NCBI RefSeq assembly: GCF_029338575.1
Contig: NZ_CP119993.1
Span: 992,001-1,056,000, forward strand
From: Halomarina halobia
Lineage (GTDB): Archaea; Halobacteriota; Halobacteria; Halobacteriales; Haloarculaceae
Length of the DNA: 64,000 bases
Reading direction: 5' to 3'
Part shown: positions 1-6,833 of the stretch, in pieces
How the letters are laid out: every line of letters starts with the position of its first letter
Numbering within the stretch: the first letter of the stretch is position 1
Notes under the pieces: model-generated
Told to the model about the DNA's origin: nothing
The model's database searches: none
What the model saw: the letters and a program-made list of their open reading frames with translations, nothing else
Made by a program: the position numbers and the translations under genes

Positions 1-777
1 GTTGAGATTCGCGTATTCGATGTCGTCAAAATCCACGAGGTCAAAGTGCGCATGAACCGGGAGCATTCGCAGGAAGTAGAGCAAGGCGGAGCCGACGGAC
101 CCGACGCCGATCAGGTGGACGTCACCTAGCCGCACCGACTCAGGGAGCGCTGGCCGGTGGGCTTGTTCCGTCGGGGGTAGCGCCTCAAGGCCGAACGCAT
201 CAAAAGTATACCCGTTCGTGGGATGGACCCGTGACAGCTGCGCGATGATTTTGAACACTTCGGCCACCGCGAGACACGCGCCAACGGCCGGCCCGATCGG
301 GTTTGCTTTACGGGCATCGAACGGTTGCAGGGGTGCATTCCGGGTGATTCGGGCCTGCCACCCACTGACATCGAGGTGGACTGTTGGATCGATCGGGGTT
401 CCGGTGGTTCCCAGGGCGATAGCAGCGTCGTATTCGGCAGGTGACCAAGTTTGCTCGGGGTTGAATGCGCCGAACGGGTTGGCCGCCGTCATCTCGTGAT
501 TGAGCCGATCAGGGAGCCGCTCCTGTGAGACCCGGAGCTGTTCGTGAAGGGGGACAGCGGGGACCTGGAGATCGACGTTGCGAGCAAATCGGCTGAGCAC
601 GTTGCCGAGCGTAAGCATAGCGACCTGGCCGGCGTACGTGGTGGCGATATCGGTGTCAGCCGTTACCAGCAGCTTGGCGTTCTGGTAGTACGTCTCCTCC
701 CCCAGATCGGTCAGAACGGTGTCCGTTCGGTCGTCCCGACGGCGGTAGAACTCGTCTTCTGAAAGCGGGATGGTCAT
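1..777 (-). CDS. E1-like ThiF-family ubiquitin-activating protein (3' end outside window)
   Basis: Predicted ATP-dependent adenylating enzyme that would activate the Ubl encoded upstream. The frame is still open at base 1, so only 259 residues are visible. Residues 220-259 begin a canonical ThiF Rossmann fold: glycine motif G224-x-G226-x-x-G229, acidic D249 after the second strand, and N257-L-N259, the position that precedes the Arg finger in E1 enzymes. Residues about 30-180 look like a degenerate ThiF half: a strand-helix start lacking the glycine motif and a late helix (GACLAVAEVFK) typical of the end of this fold. A tandem inactive plus active arrangement is my inference. The ATG overlaps the stop of the JAMM gene (ATGA), which implies translational coupling. 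The catalytic cysteine region lies outside the window. Confidence 0.85.
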   Translation of the reverse strand, partial: MTIPLSEDEFYRRRDDRTDTVLTDLGEETYYQNAKLLVTADTDIATTYAGQVAMLTLGNVLSRFARNVDLQVPAVPLHEQLRVSQERLPDRLNHEMTAANPFGAFNPEQTWSPAEYDAAIALGTTGTPIDPTVHLDVSGWQARITRNAPLQPFDARKANPIGPAVGACLAVAEVFKIIAQLSRVHPTNGYTFDAFGLEALPPTEQAHRPALPESVRLGDVHLIGVGSVGSALLYFLRMLPVHAHFDLVDFDDIEYANLN

Positions 778-1355
778 GGGTTCCGGGTATCAATGTACTG
801 CGGCGGTGATGTTATCGTTCGAAAGGTCTGGGCCACCTCTGTTGAGTCGAGCTGCTTGAATTCGGTGTCCTCGAACCGGTGAACGCCGCAGTCGGTGAGA
901 GGTTGAACACCGTTAGCCGCATAGTCTGGAACAACGATCGAGTAAAACCCGTCGTATACCAGGTTCGGCCCGTCGTCCTTATCTGAATGGCCGGTCCACG
1001 ATCCTGGGTGACTATGTACGCGAGCCAGCAGCTGGAGATCATGGTCGTGCACCGCTTCGACGATACGCGCATACGCGCCTGCAGAGACATCGAACCGGCC
1101 GGGACCGGTCTCGGCAGTCGGGACGAGACAGGAGAGGACCACCACGGTGTCGAGAGATGGAACAGTAGTTCCGGCCCAGTAGACCACGCCCTCGTGTTCC
1201 TCGGTCGCCGGAGAATGCGACCGTAGCCCACGTCGGGTATGTGTGTAGATCGCTTCCGGGACGAGGACGTGCGCCGGCCACGAGGGCGCTGCGTCCGCGG
1301 AGGTGGACCGGGATCCGAGGCGGAAAACCGACCGGAGACGGGTCAGCACGCTCAT
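774..1355 (-). CDS. JAB/JAMM metalloprotease (deubiquitinase-like)
   Basis: 193 residues. Predicted zinc isopeptidase or peptidase that would trim the Ubl C-terminus or remove Ubl from targets. The complete JAMM signature is visible: E55 in the EGVV strand, H114-S-H116, then seven residues to S124 and two more to D127 (HxH-x7-S-x2-D). Length and motif spacing fit the Mpr1/Pad1 N-terminal fold. It starts 2 bases after the E2-like gene and ends in a 4-base overlap with the E1-like gene, so it is the third cistron of the operon. Catalytic activity is well supported by the motif; whether the substrate is the neighbouring Ubl is inferred from context. Confidence 0.9.
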   Translation of the reverse strand: MSVLTRLRSVFRLGSRSTSADAAPSWPAHVLVPEAIYTHTRRGLRSHSPATEEHEGVVYWAGTTVPSLDTVVVLSCLVPTAETGPGRFDVSAGAYARIVEAVHDHDLQLLARVHSHPGSWTGHSDKDDGPNLVYDGFYSIVVPDYAANGVQPLTDCGVHRFEDTEFKQLDSTEVAQTFRTITSPPQYIDTRNP

Positions 1356-1357
1356 GG

Positions 1358-1834
1358 TTACGCTTGCAACCGCCCTTGATACGATTCGGGATCGTTCATG
1401 CGGCGGTATAGCAGGAGCAGGATACTCCCGAGCGTCGTATAGTCGCCCGCCTCACGTTTCCACGCCGCCATCGACCAGTCGTTATGCGCGTTGGTGTCCT
1501 GGTACAGCTTCCGGTTGAACTGGTGACACCAAGCCGGCCCTTTTGGGTAGCACAGGTTGGGGGACGTGCCGCGGTCATCGAAGTAGGCGGCCGGAACACC
1601 GCGCTCACCCGTGTCGGGATGGATCATCTCGACGTACGGAGGCTCCTCGTCGTAGTTCGTGCACTCAAGTTCGACGAGATACACCTCGCTGTCGAGCTGG
1701 CTCTCCATGGTGACCGTCATCACGAGGTCGTCCAGCGCGGCGTCGACCGCCCAGTCGAGGTCCGCGGCGAGTTCGTCCACCGTGTTTTTTTCGTCCCGCA
1801 GAAGTTCACGGGTGACGGCCGCACCGACCGTCAT
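1358..1834 (-). CDS. E2-like ubiquitin-conjugating protein
   Basis: 158 residues from the ATG that overlaps the Ubl stop codon (ATGA). The frame stays open further upstream, but that stretch is antisense-like arginine-rich sequence inside the Ubl gene, so the internal ATG is chosen. It resembles prokaryotic E2 (UBC-fold) proteins: a strand with PPYVE (65-69), a loop and then N-L-C95-Y-P, where C95 is the candidate thioester cysteine, a conserved-looking W120, and a C-terminal helix with ILLLLYRRMNDPES like the end of UBC folds. Similarity is weak and based on pattern and gene order; C103 is an alternative nucleophile. The position between a Ubl and a JAMM gene strongly supports the assignment. 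Confidence 0.72.
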   Translation of the reverse strand: MTVGAAVTRELLRDEKNTVDELAADLDWAVDAALDDLVMTVTMESQLDSEVYLVELECTNYDEEPPYVEMIHPDTGERGVPAAYFDDRGTSPNLCYPKGPAWCHQFNRKLYQDTNAHNDWSMAAWKREAGDYTTLGSILLLLYRRMNDPESYQGRLQA

Positions 1835-2112
1835 ACGCCCCCATCGTTGGTGCTGAGGATCACGGTCGCCCCGTCCAGGTCGTAGCTCACGAGCGGACGC
1901 TGCTGGTCGAGCGGGGTGCCGTCGTGGACGAAGGTCGGGTTGTTGCCGGTTAGGCCGAAGTCGTCCGCGGCCTCCTGGGCGGCGTCTCCGACCGTGGTCT
2001 CCTGCGGGAACGTGAACTCTTGGGGGTCGTCGCCTCGCCCGCTCTTCACGGTCAGGGTGACGGAGGTCTGTTCGTCGGGCCGGTCGTTCTGTGCTGGGTT
2101 GTTTGAACCCAT
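1831..2112 (-). CDS. ubiquitin-like beta-grasp protein ending in Gly-Gly-Val
   Basis: 93 residues. An N-terminal tail of about 15 polar residues is followed by one beta-grasp domain: strand with TVKSG, strand with FTFP, a central helix (TTVGDAAQEAADDF), strand TFVHDG, and the final strand ATVILS. The chain ends D-G-G-V, one residue beyond a diglycine. It is the first gene of the four-gene operon and is transcribed divergently from the AAA gene. ISG15-like bacterial systems often use two fused Ubl domains; here I see one. The fold is predicted by pattern, not verified. The neighbouring E2-, JAMM- and E1-like genes make a conjugated modifier the most likely role, with a ThiS/MoaD-like sulfur carrier the main alternative. 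Confidence 0.82.
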   Translation of the reverse strand: MGSNNPAQNDRPDEQTSVTLTVKSGRGDDPQEFTFPQETTVGDAAQEAADDFGLTGNNPTFVHDGTPLDQQRPLVSYDLDGATVILSTNDGGV

Positions 2113-2244
2113 ACACGTCCAGAGAGGTCACATTGATTAAAGTATTTCGGGTCGATAGAGTGATTAGAGTTGATAGCGCCGCCAGACGTAACAGAGTTTT
2201 TATGGCCAGTCATGCTGCTATCTTTTGTAGAGGTGAACACGGAC
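2113..2244. promoter_or_regulatory. divergent promoter region between Ubl operon and AAA operon
   Basis: On the minus strand, ATACTTTAAT at 2145-2136 lies about 28 bases before the Ubl ATG, the distance expected for a TATA box of a leaderless haloarchaeal transcript. On the plus strand, a T-rich TTTTTATGG at 2197-2205 lies about 43 bases before the AAA start, which would give a short leader containing the AGGTGA ribosome-binding sequence at 2231-2236. Both are pattern calls. The winged-helix proteins encoded to the right are candidate regulators of this region. Confidence 0.5.
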
Positions 2245-3384
2245 ATGTCTGAGGACATCATTTCATCAATAAAACAGGAGATGGAAGGCGGTGGGAATTG
2301 GCCCTATGCGATCGATGGCCATCAGCTCGTACAGAACCCATTCGCCGAGAACTGGCCGGACAATCGTTTGTTTGCGGGATACGAAGATGAGCTCCGGCAA
2401 CTGCAAAAGAACATCCAACGGAACGTCAACACCTTCATCACAGGACCGTTCGGGACTGGGAAGACCATCCTAACCCGGGTGATGTACGATATCCTAGCAG
2501 ACATTGAGGGGTATCAACCGGTATTCATCCACGTGCAGAAAGGCCGGTTCAGCAAGACCATGGCAAAAAATATCTTGCGCGAGTTAGACGTTGACTTTGA
2601 TTCGACTGCCAGTCAGAGCGACCTGTATGATCAGGTCATGCAGAAGATGGAACATCACTACGAAGAGGGGATTCGAACCGTGATCTTCTATGACGAAGTC
2701 ATCGCGGGCAGTGACGGAACCCTGCGACAAATTCTGCACCTCCAGCGCGACGTCGATGACTGGGAACCGGTTCTAGTGTTCAATGGCACGACGCACATGC
2801 TGGACCGCATCCATGCCAAGATAGAACCCTTGGCCGACCGGATCGGGGATGAAATCAAACTCACGGGCCTAGATGCAGAGAGCACACTCGATCTCGTCAA
2901 CAAACGGCTACGGTATTACTGCTCCCGAAGCGAGTGGCGCGATGGACCCGGCTGCACTCACGATGAGGGGGACGTGACGCCATTCACTACCGAGAGCATC
3001 GAACTCGTCCATCAGGACATTACCCCGTATCCCCGCCATCTCTGCCGGGAGTTCAACGCGATCCTAGAGGAGGCTGCTGAAACCGAACAAGCTCAGATCA
3101 ACTTCGAGTTTACTGAAGCGTTCCTTGAACGGTCCGCCGCCCGAAAGATCGAGGCGATAGGCGATGAAGAGGCGATGACGATCCTTGACTTCTTGGCCAC
3201 CGAGGGACCCAACAGTATCAATGCAATCTCAGAGGGATTGAGCATGAGCTCGTACACTGTCGAAGAACGGCTCGATATGCTGGAGAAAAACGGCCTGGTG
3301 CGCGCGACGAAAATGGGCCGTGGTATCCAGTACAAGCTGACAGAATTGGCACGGAAAGAACTCAGCGGCCAACGCAAATCATAA
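2245..3384 (+). CDS. AAA-family ATPase with C-terminal winged helix
   Basis: 379 residues from the ATG preceded by AGGTGA; the frame is open further upstream but without a matching ribosome-binding site. The N-terminal two thirds is an ORC/ExeA/TniB-like ATPase: Walker A GPFGTGKT at 67-74 and Walker B VIFYDE ending D150-E151, then a lid-like helical region. Residues about 300-379 form a winged helix-turn-helix, with recognition-helix-like SMSSYTVEERLDMLEKNG. It is followed after 3 bases by another winged-helix gene, so the two are co-transcribed. It could be a regulator, a remodelling ATPase for the divergent Ubl system, or a plasmid maintenance protein. It lacks clear Orc1/Cdc6 initiator features beyond the AAA plus winged-helix layout. 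Confidence 0.8.
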   Translation: MSEDIISSIKQEMEGGGNWPYAIDGHQLVQNPFAENWPDNRLFAGYEDELRQLQKNIQRNVNTFITGPFGTGKTILTRVMYDILADIEGYQPVFIHVQKGRFSKTMAKNILRELDVDFDSTASQSDLYDQVMQKMEHHYEEGIRTVIFYDEVIAGSDGTLRQILHLQRDVDDWEPVLVFNGTTHMLDRIHAKIEPLADRIGDEIKLTGLDAESTLDLVNKRLRYYCSRSEWRDGPGCTHDEGDVTPFTTESIELVHQDITPYPRHLCREFNAILEEAAETEQAQINFEFTEAFLERSAARKIEAIGDEEAMTILDFLATEGPNSINAISEGLSMSSYTVEERLDMLEKNGLVRATKMGRGIQYKLTELARKELSGQRKS

Positions 3385-3387
3385 GTT

Positions 3388-3825
3388 ATGGATAGTATTT
3401 CAAGATCAGAACTCGCACGATTGCTTGGTGATCAGGAGCTGGGTGAGGAAGCCTACTTTTTGGAAATCCTCAGCCGCTGGGACAGTCTCCGTATTCTCGA
3501 TTACCTGTTCACAGAAGGTCCATCATCGACCGGCGAAATCGCCCGCGGGATTAATATGGATATGCGCGAAGTCCGCGATACGCTCAACGCACTTGCAGAC
3601 ATTGGGCTCATTGACTCACAGGGAACCACAGACCAAACCACAGTCTGGAAACCGGTGGTTCGAGGCCTACACATCACCATCACATCCGATAGCGGATTAG
3701 GGATATCTCATACGACAAACCACGCTCATCAGGATCACGATGAATCAGTTTCATCTCACAATTCCGCAGACGGGTTTTTTTCGAGAGTCGGGAAACGTCT
3801 AGATTCCTACCTGCAGCGATTATGA
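3388..3825 (+). CDS. small winged-helix protein
   Basis: 145 residues, starting 3 bases after the AAA gene and so probably translated from the same transcript. Residues about 30-90 form a winged helix of the ArsR/MarR kind (WDSLRILDYLFTEGP, then EIARGINMDMREVRDTL), closely resembling the winged-helix tail of the upstream ATPase. A histidine- and serine-rich linker (about 108-128) leads to a short amphipathic C-terminal helix (FFSRVGKRLDSYLQRL). No catalytic motif is visible. Likely a DNA-binding partner or regulator of the divergent operon pair; the exact role is unknown. Confidence 0.7.
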   Translation: MDSISRSELARLLGDQELGEEAYFLEILSRWDSLRILDYLFTEGPSSTGEIARGINMDMREVRDTLNALADIGLIDSQGTTDQTTVWKPVVRGLHITITSDSGLGISHTTNHAHQDHDESVSSHNSADGFFSRVGKRLDSYLQRL

Positions 3826-3910
3826 TTTTCGAAGCTGACTACAAGTCTGGAGAGCTAACGATCACTGTCGAACGAGTGGACGAGTCCTGAAAACCAACCG
3901 TCAGAGCAGG

Positions 3911-3941
3911 TTTTTCGAGCGCCAGCGATGGGTGCCGGCGC
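3911..3941 (+). repeat. T5-hairpin element, copy 1
   Basis: T5 at 3911-3915, stem GCGCC 3919-3923 with GGCGC 3937-3941, loop of 13 bases containing GATGGGTG. It lies between the winged-helix gene and the next gene. Confidence 0.6.
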
Positions 3942-3996
3942 AGCAGGGGCGAGCAAGCAACGATCCCCGGAGCGTCGGCGCTTCGAGGTGTTCGAG

Positions 3997-4487
3997 ATGC
4001 ACATGGTGAGTTACGCCCTCGTAGAGGCATCGACCCACGACGACGCCCTGGCCACCGGAAAGACGGTGTTCGACCGCCTGGTCGGCGCGGACCCACACGC
4101 TGGCGCCGTCTTCGACTACTACGTGACTTTCAACGAGGAGGACACGTCCGTTGCGGGGAAGGCGCGATGGGTGAACTCCCGACTGCAGCCCCCATCGACT
4201 CCGATGACGGCCAGGATCTTCTCGAGCGTGGCTGGGAGGCGACGAAGAAGGAGTTCGAGCAAAACCTCGATCGAGTGAAGGAAGCCATCGACGAGCTCTC
4301 CGACGAGGCGATCATGCGCGACGAGGACCTTGCCCGGCACGCCTTCCACCAGGTCGGTGCGTACGACGGCCCGACGATCTTCCTGTACACCAAACACGGA
4401 ACCGGCATTCGCCACCGGGGACAGCTGGATCGGCTCCTCGAAGAGAGTGAGGAGCTCTGGATCGTGCCCGCTGACGTCCACTTTTAA
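3997..4487 (+). pseudogene. conserved haloarchaeal accessory protein, broken by a 1-base frameshift
   Basis: Two overlapping frames together make one protein of about 163 residues. The first runs from the ATG at 3997 (MHMVSYALVEAS) to about 4166; the second, read from about 4167, ends at 4487 with a Val-Pro-Ala-Asp-Val-His-Phe tail. The switch lies at GATGGGTG (4167 area), where one missing G would restore a continuous KARWGELPTA junction. The protein is acidic, with a charged helical middle (KKEFEQNLDRVKEAIDELSD). I recall similar single-frame proteins in haloarchaeal plasmids but no function is known. Either recent inactivation or an indel error in a G run; the next gene also has a G-run frameshift. 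Confidence 0.6.
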
Positions 4488-4490
4488 ACA

Positions 4491-4857
4491 ATGTCCAGAA
4501 TCACCAACTGGCGACGCAAGAGCCGATCACCGCCCCTTGGGTATTGGAACACCGAGACTGGAGCGCGAGCCGTCCTGCATCGAGCACCTGACTCCTACCG
4601 GTACAAATGGCGTGCGACAATTCTCGTCGACGGCTATCCTGTCTGGTCGCGGGGATACGAGGCGAAGGGCGCGAAGTCGTTCCGTGACGAGTTCCGGGAG
4701 CGGCCTGCTCCGGAACTCAGCTGTCCTGAGTGTCCGAATGACGACGTTCGCGTCGGCGAGAAGTCAGCAGATGGGGCGAAAAGTCCAGCGGTGGTACGAC
4801 TGCCCCGACTGTGGGTACCAAGCCCCCTCACACATCGTCTACGGCGCCGAACGATGA
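4491..4857 (+). pseudogene. zinc-ribbon protein split by a G-run frameshift
   Basis: The N-terminal part (MSRITNWRRKSRSPPL to GEKSADG) carries the first zinc knuckle CPEC. After GATGGGGCG at about 4774 the other frame continues with the second knuckle CPDCG and ends at 4857. Removing one G joins them into a protein of about 121 residues with CxxC-x17-CxxC, a haloarchaeal zinc-ribbon family of unknown role that I recall as usually intact. As read, the first frame loses the second cysteine pair and ends at 4865 instead. It starts 3 bases after the preceding gene. Likely a DNA- or RNA-binding accessory protein when intact. Confidence 0.65.
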
Positions 4858-4878
4858 GTGAATGAGCGGTGGGCGCTG

Positions 4879-4909
4879 TTTTTCGGCCGGGCACGAGGTG
4901 GTGGCCCGG
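4879..4909 (+). repeat. T5-hairpin element, copy 2
   Basis: T5 at 4879-4883, stem CCGGGC 4887-4892 with GCCCGG 4904-4909, loop ACGAGGTGGTG (11 bases). It sits 21 bases after the end of the zinc-ribbon gene and 21 bases before the next ATG. Confidence 0.7.
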
Positions 4910-4930
4910 GACGGCCGGGTTAGTCAACCA

Positions 4931-5326
4931 ATGACCCTTGAAGTACTTGACCGACACAGTGAGGCACTGTTCGAGTTCCTCTGGTGCCCCGTCTGCGGGC
5001 AGGAGGTCTTCACCCACATCCCGTTCGAGGGGGTGTTCTGCAAGCACTGCAACACGCAGGTTGAACTCCAAGAATCACATGAGGATCGTGGCTACGAGGA
5101 AGCCGTCCTCGCCTGCTTCGATACCGACACGGCCTGGAATCTCCACGTCGACGAAAAACATCGTCGCGACCTGCCTGACGGGTCGGCGAGGGTGAAGATT
5201 CTCGGCGCACCGGGTGCCTACGAGATCGACTGGTGGAGTCCCGAACCCAGCGAGGACTGGGAACCGGTCGAGCGCGGTAAGTTCGACGACATCGAAGAAC
5301 CTGCTGAGGTGTCTCACTTAGCGTAA
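4931..5326 (+). CDS. conserved haloarchaeal zinc-ribbon protein
   Basis: 131 residues from the ATG at 4931; the frame is open upstream across the hairpin element, which is unlikely to be translated. N-terminal zinc ribbon with C19-P-V-C22 and C37-K-H-C40, then an acidic domain with GAPGAYEIDWWSPEPSEDW and a terminal acidic tail. It belongs to a haloarchaeal family usually found in the same neighbourhood as the two preceding proteins on plasmids and genomic islands. No enzyme motif is visible. The gene is intact, unlike its two upstream neighbours. Confidence 0.75.
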   Translation: MTLEVLDRHSEALFEFLWCPVCGQEVFTHIPFEGVFCKHCNTQVELQESHEDRGYEEAVLACFDTDTAWNLHVDEKHRRDLPDGSARVKILGAPGAYEIDWWSPEPSEDWEPVERGKFDDIEEPAEVSHLA

Positions 5327-5347
5327 GGAGAGGTGTTCGGTGGGCAG

Positions 5348-5377
5348 TTTTTCACCCCCTGAGGGGTGCGGGGGGTG
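5348..5377 (+). repeat. T5-hairpin element, copy 3
   Basis: T5 at 5348-5352, stem CACCCCC 5353-5359 with GGGGGTG 5371-5377, loop TGAGGGGTGCG. The loop GGGGTG (5363-5368) could alternatively pair with CACCCC, so two exclusive foldings exist. It lies 28 bases before the next ATG. Confidence 0.75.
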
Positions 5378-5405
5378 TTCGAACGAGCACTCCTCGAACA
5401 GAACT

Positions 5406-5810
5406 ATGAGTGGAATTAGTGATCCACAGCCGATCGAAGAGTCACGCACCTCGAATGAGACCGACATCGTCTACGTCGGCTACCGCCGGCGAGGCCGCTC
5501 CATCGTCGAGAAACAGCCCGGTCAGGAACAACTCACACCCGATCGGAGTCTCGAGCTAGCGAACCACAGTCCCTCCGGATTCAGCTGGGGATACAACGGT
5601 AGTGGTCCGGCCCAACTCGCGCTCGCACTCCTGCTCGATTACACCGGCGACGAGGAGGTCGCACTGGCGGAGTACATGGGGTTCAAAACCGAGGCCGTGA
5701 GCCAGTTGGAGTGTACAGAACCAGACGGCTGTTGGCGACTCACAGGACACGAGATAGATGCGGCCCTTCGTGAGGCCGTCGACGAGCCGGTCGCACCGTC
5801 CGTCAACTAA
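5406..5810 (+). CDS. DUF6166-like protein
   Basis: 134 residues from the ATG at 5406, downstream of the hairpin element. It matches what I remember of the DUF6166 family: an N-terminal YVGYRRRGRSIVE strand region, a central SGFSWGYNGSGPAQLALALLL segment, and then DYTGDEEVAL with a short helical end. Function unknown; the family is common on haloarchaeal plasmids and in viruses. It sits in a co-oriented train of accessory genes and is followed after 17 bases by the next start. Confidence 0.75.
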   Translation: MSGISDPQPIEESRTSNETDIVYVGYRRRGRSIVEKQPGQEQLTPDRSLELANHSPSGFSWGYNGSGPAQLALALLLDYTGDEEVALAEYMGFKTEAVSQLECTEPDGCWRLTGHEIDAALREAVDEPVAPSVN

Positions 5811-5827
5811 CAGTCAGAGAGCAATCT

Positions 5828-6103
5828 ATGTCAGAACACACACAGCAGTCCCGTACGAACGCAGAATCGACCGAGAACCGTGAGCAACAGACACCGACCG
5901 AGTACGTCGAGCGAAGCGACGTCGGCGTCTCCCTCACGGTGAAGCTCAAACGCGGAACCGGAACCAGGGATCAGGAGGAGGTGATCGCGAAAGCGAAAGG
6001 CAAGACGCTCGAAGAGGCCCGCGAGGACATGGAGACGCTTCGGGAGTACATCCACGACCTCGCCGAGGACGCTCGCCAGATCCAACCAGGAGACGACGAG
6101 TAG
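5828..6103 (+). CDS. small acidic haloarchaeal protein
   Basis: 91 residues. A disordered polar N-terminus (about 1-28) is followed by a compact alpha/beta segment: a strand VGVSLTVKLKRGTGTRDQ and a charged helix (EEAREDMETLREYIHDLAEDARQ). No metal ligands or catalytic residues. It starts 17 bases after the DUF6166-like gene, without an intervening hairpin, so the two probably share a transcript. The shape suggests a small nucleic-acid or protein partner, but I do not recognise a function. Confidence 0.65.
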   Translation: MSEHTQQSRTNAESTENREQQTPTEYVERSDVGVSLTVKLKRGTGTRDQEEVIAKAKGKTLEEAREDMETLREYIHDLAEDARQIQPGDDE

Positions 6104-6116
6104 CGAGCGGGTGCTG

Positions 6117-6147
6117 TTTTTCGTCGCCTCAGGAGGCGTGGAGGCGA
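6117..6147 (+). repeat. T5-hairpin element, copy 4
   Basis: T5 at 6117-6121, perfect 7-base stem TCGCCTC 6124-6130 with GAGGCGA 6141-6147, loop AGGAGGCGTG. An alternative inner pairing CGCCT/AGGCG is possible. It ends only 6 bases before the GTG start of the next gene. Confidence 0.75.
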
Positions 6148-6153
6148 CCAGGA

Positions 6154-6375
6154 GTGAGCGACACAGGAGAGCACGATCCAGATTCGAGCGAACTGTCCCC
6201 AGCACAGCGTCTCGACCCACCGAATACACGACTCATCAACGCCGGCATAACGACGATCAACGACATGGAAACACTGCGAGCGTGCGTTGCCTATGAGAAC
6301 GCTCACCAGCAACGCGTCCAGATCCTCCGACGGCTCGATGACCGTGCCAGCGAGCTTCGGTCAGAAGATACCTGA
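6154..6375 (+). CDS. small helix-rich protein of unknown function
   Basis: 73 residues from a GTG codon at 6154; no ATG is available until 6266 (M38), which would remove half the protein. The sequence contains a helix-hairpin-helix-like stretch (RLINAGITTINDMETLRACVAYENAH) followed by QQRVQILRRLDDRASEL. This could be a small DNA-contacting or protein-protein module. Flanked by an intact hairpin element upstream and a degenerate one downstream. Function not recognised. Confidence 0.6.
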   Translation: MSDTGEHDPDSSELSPAQRLDPPNTRLINAGITTINDMETLRACVAYENAHQQRVQILRRLDDRASELRSEDT

Positions 6376-6390
6376 ATGGACGCTCACGGG

Positions 6391-6420
6391 CTGTTTGTCG
6401 ACGCCGTCAGGGGTAGAGGC
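6391..6420 (+). repeat. degenerate T5-hairpin element
   Basis: CTGTTTGTCGACGCCGTCAG followed by GGGTAGAGGC: the T run is shortened to three, the stem is only GCC/GGC, but the loop motif (CAGGGGTAG) and the position 11 bases before the next ATG are kept. Confidence 0.4.
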
Positions 6421-6430
6421 TTCGAACTAG

Positions 6431-6730
6431 ATGAGCGACCGACCCGAGATTGAGCTTCAGCAACAGACGGCGTTCAGTGAGGACGGCCAGCTCGAACTGG
6501 CCGAGACGAGCGTCGAGACCTCGCTTGAGGACTTCGGCGCAGACGTCGATCATCGCGACCGAGACTCCCGGCTCGATCGACCCGAAGCAAGTGACTTCGG
6601 CGTCGACGACCGGCCAGAAGTAACGCAGTCCTCAACAGGAGATCAGTCTACGCTCTTCGCGGATACTGACGCCGACCAACAGACGCTCACAGGTGACGAG
6701 GCAGCGATGCACTGCCTTTTCGGGGATTAA
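6431..6730 (+). CDS. acidic, probably disordered haloarchaeal protein
   Basis: 99 residues, very rich in Asp and Glu, with repeated short motifs such as SDFGVDDRPE and DQQTLTGDE and a C-terminal MHCLFGD. No fold or catalytic motif is recognisable. Its acidity and low complexity suggest an intrinsically disordered accessory protein; a DNA-mimic role is possible but is only inference. It keeps the orientation of the whole train and is separated from the next gene by a hairpin of the same geometry but without the T run. Confidence 0.6.
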   Translation: MSDRPEIELQQQTAFSEDGQLELAETSVETSLEDFGADVDHRDRDSRLDRPEASDFGVDDRPEVTQSSTGDQSTLFADTDADQQTLTGDEAAMHCLFGD

Positions 6731-6786
6731 CCAACACGCAGTCTTGTTCCCGAATTTCGTTGGTTAATACTAGCGAGGTCTGTCGT

Positions 6787-6808
6787 GCCCCGGAGAGCCC
6801 TGCGGGGC
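6787..6808 (+). repeat. hairpin of the same geometry, without T run
   Basis: Stem GCCCCG 6787-6792 with CGGGGC 6803-6808 and a 10-base loop GAGAGCCCTG. It lies 26 bases before the next ATG. The T5 run and the GGGTG loop motif are absent, so it may be a variant or a coincidence. Confidence 0.4.
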
Positions 6809-6833
6809 GACGGAGTCCCGCAGGAGACTCCTC

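Noticed and set aside
2245..3384. AAA ATPase as an Orc1/Cdc6 replication initiator
   Set aside because: AAA plus winged-helix order is compatible, but initiator-specific motifs and flanking origin repeats were not seen, and it pairs with a small winged-helix gene instead.
3770..3785. T-run in the small winged-helix gene as a terminator or programmed frameshift site
   Set aside because: It lies inside an intact frame that continues to a natural stop with helical sequence, and there is no alternative downstream frame of interest.
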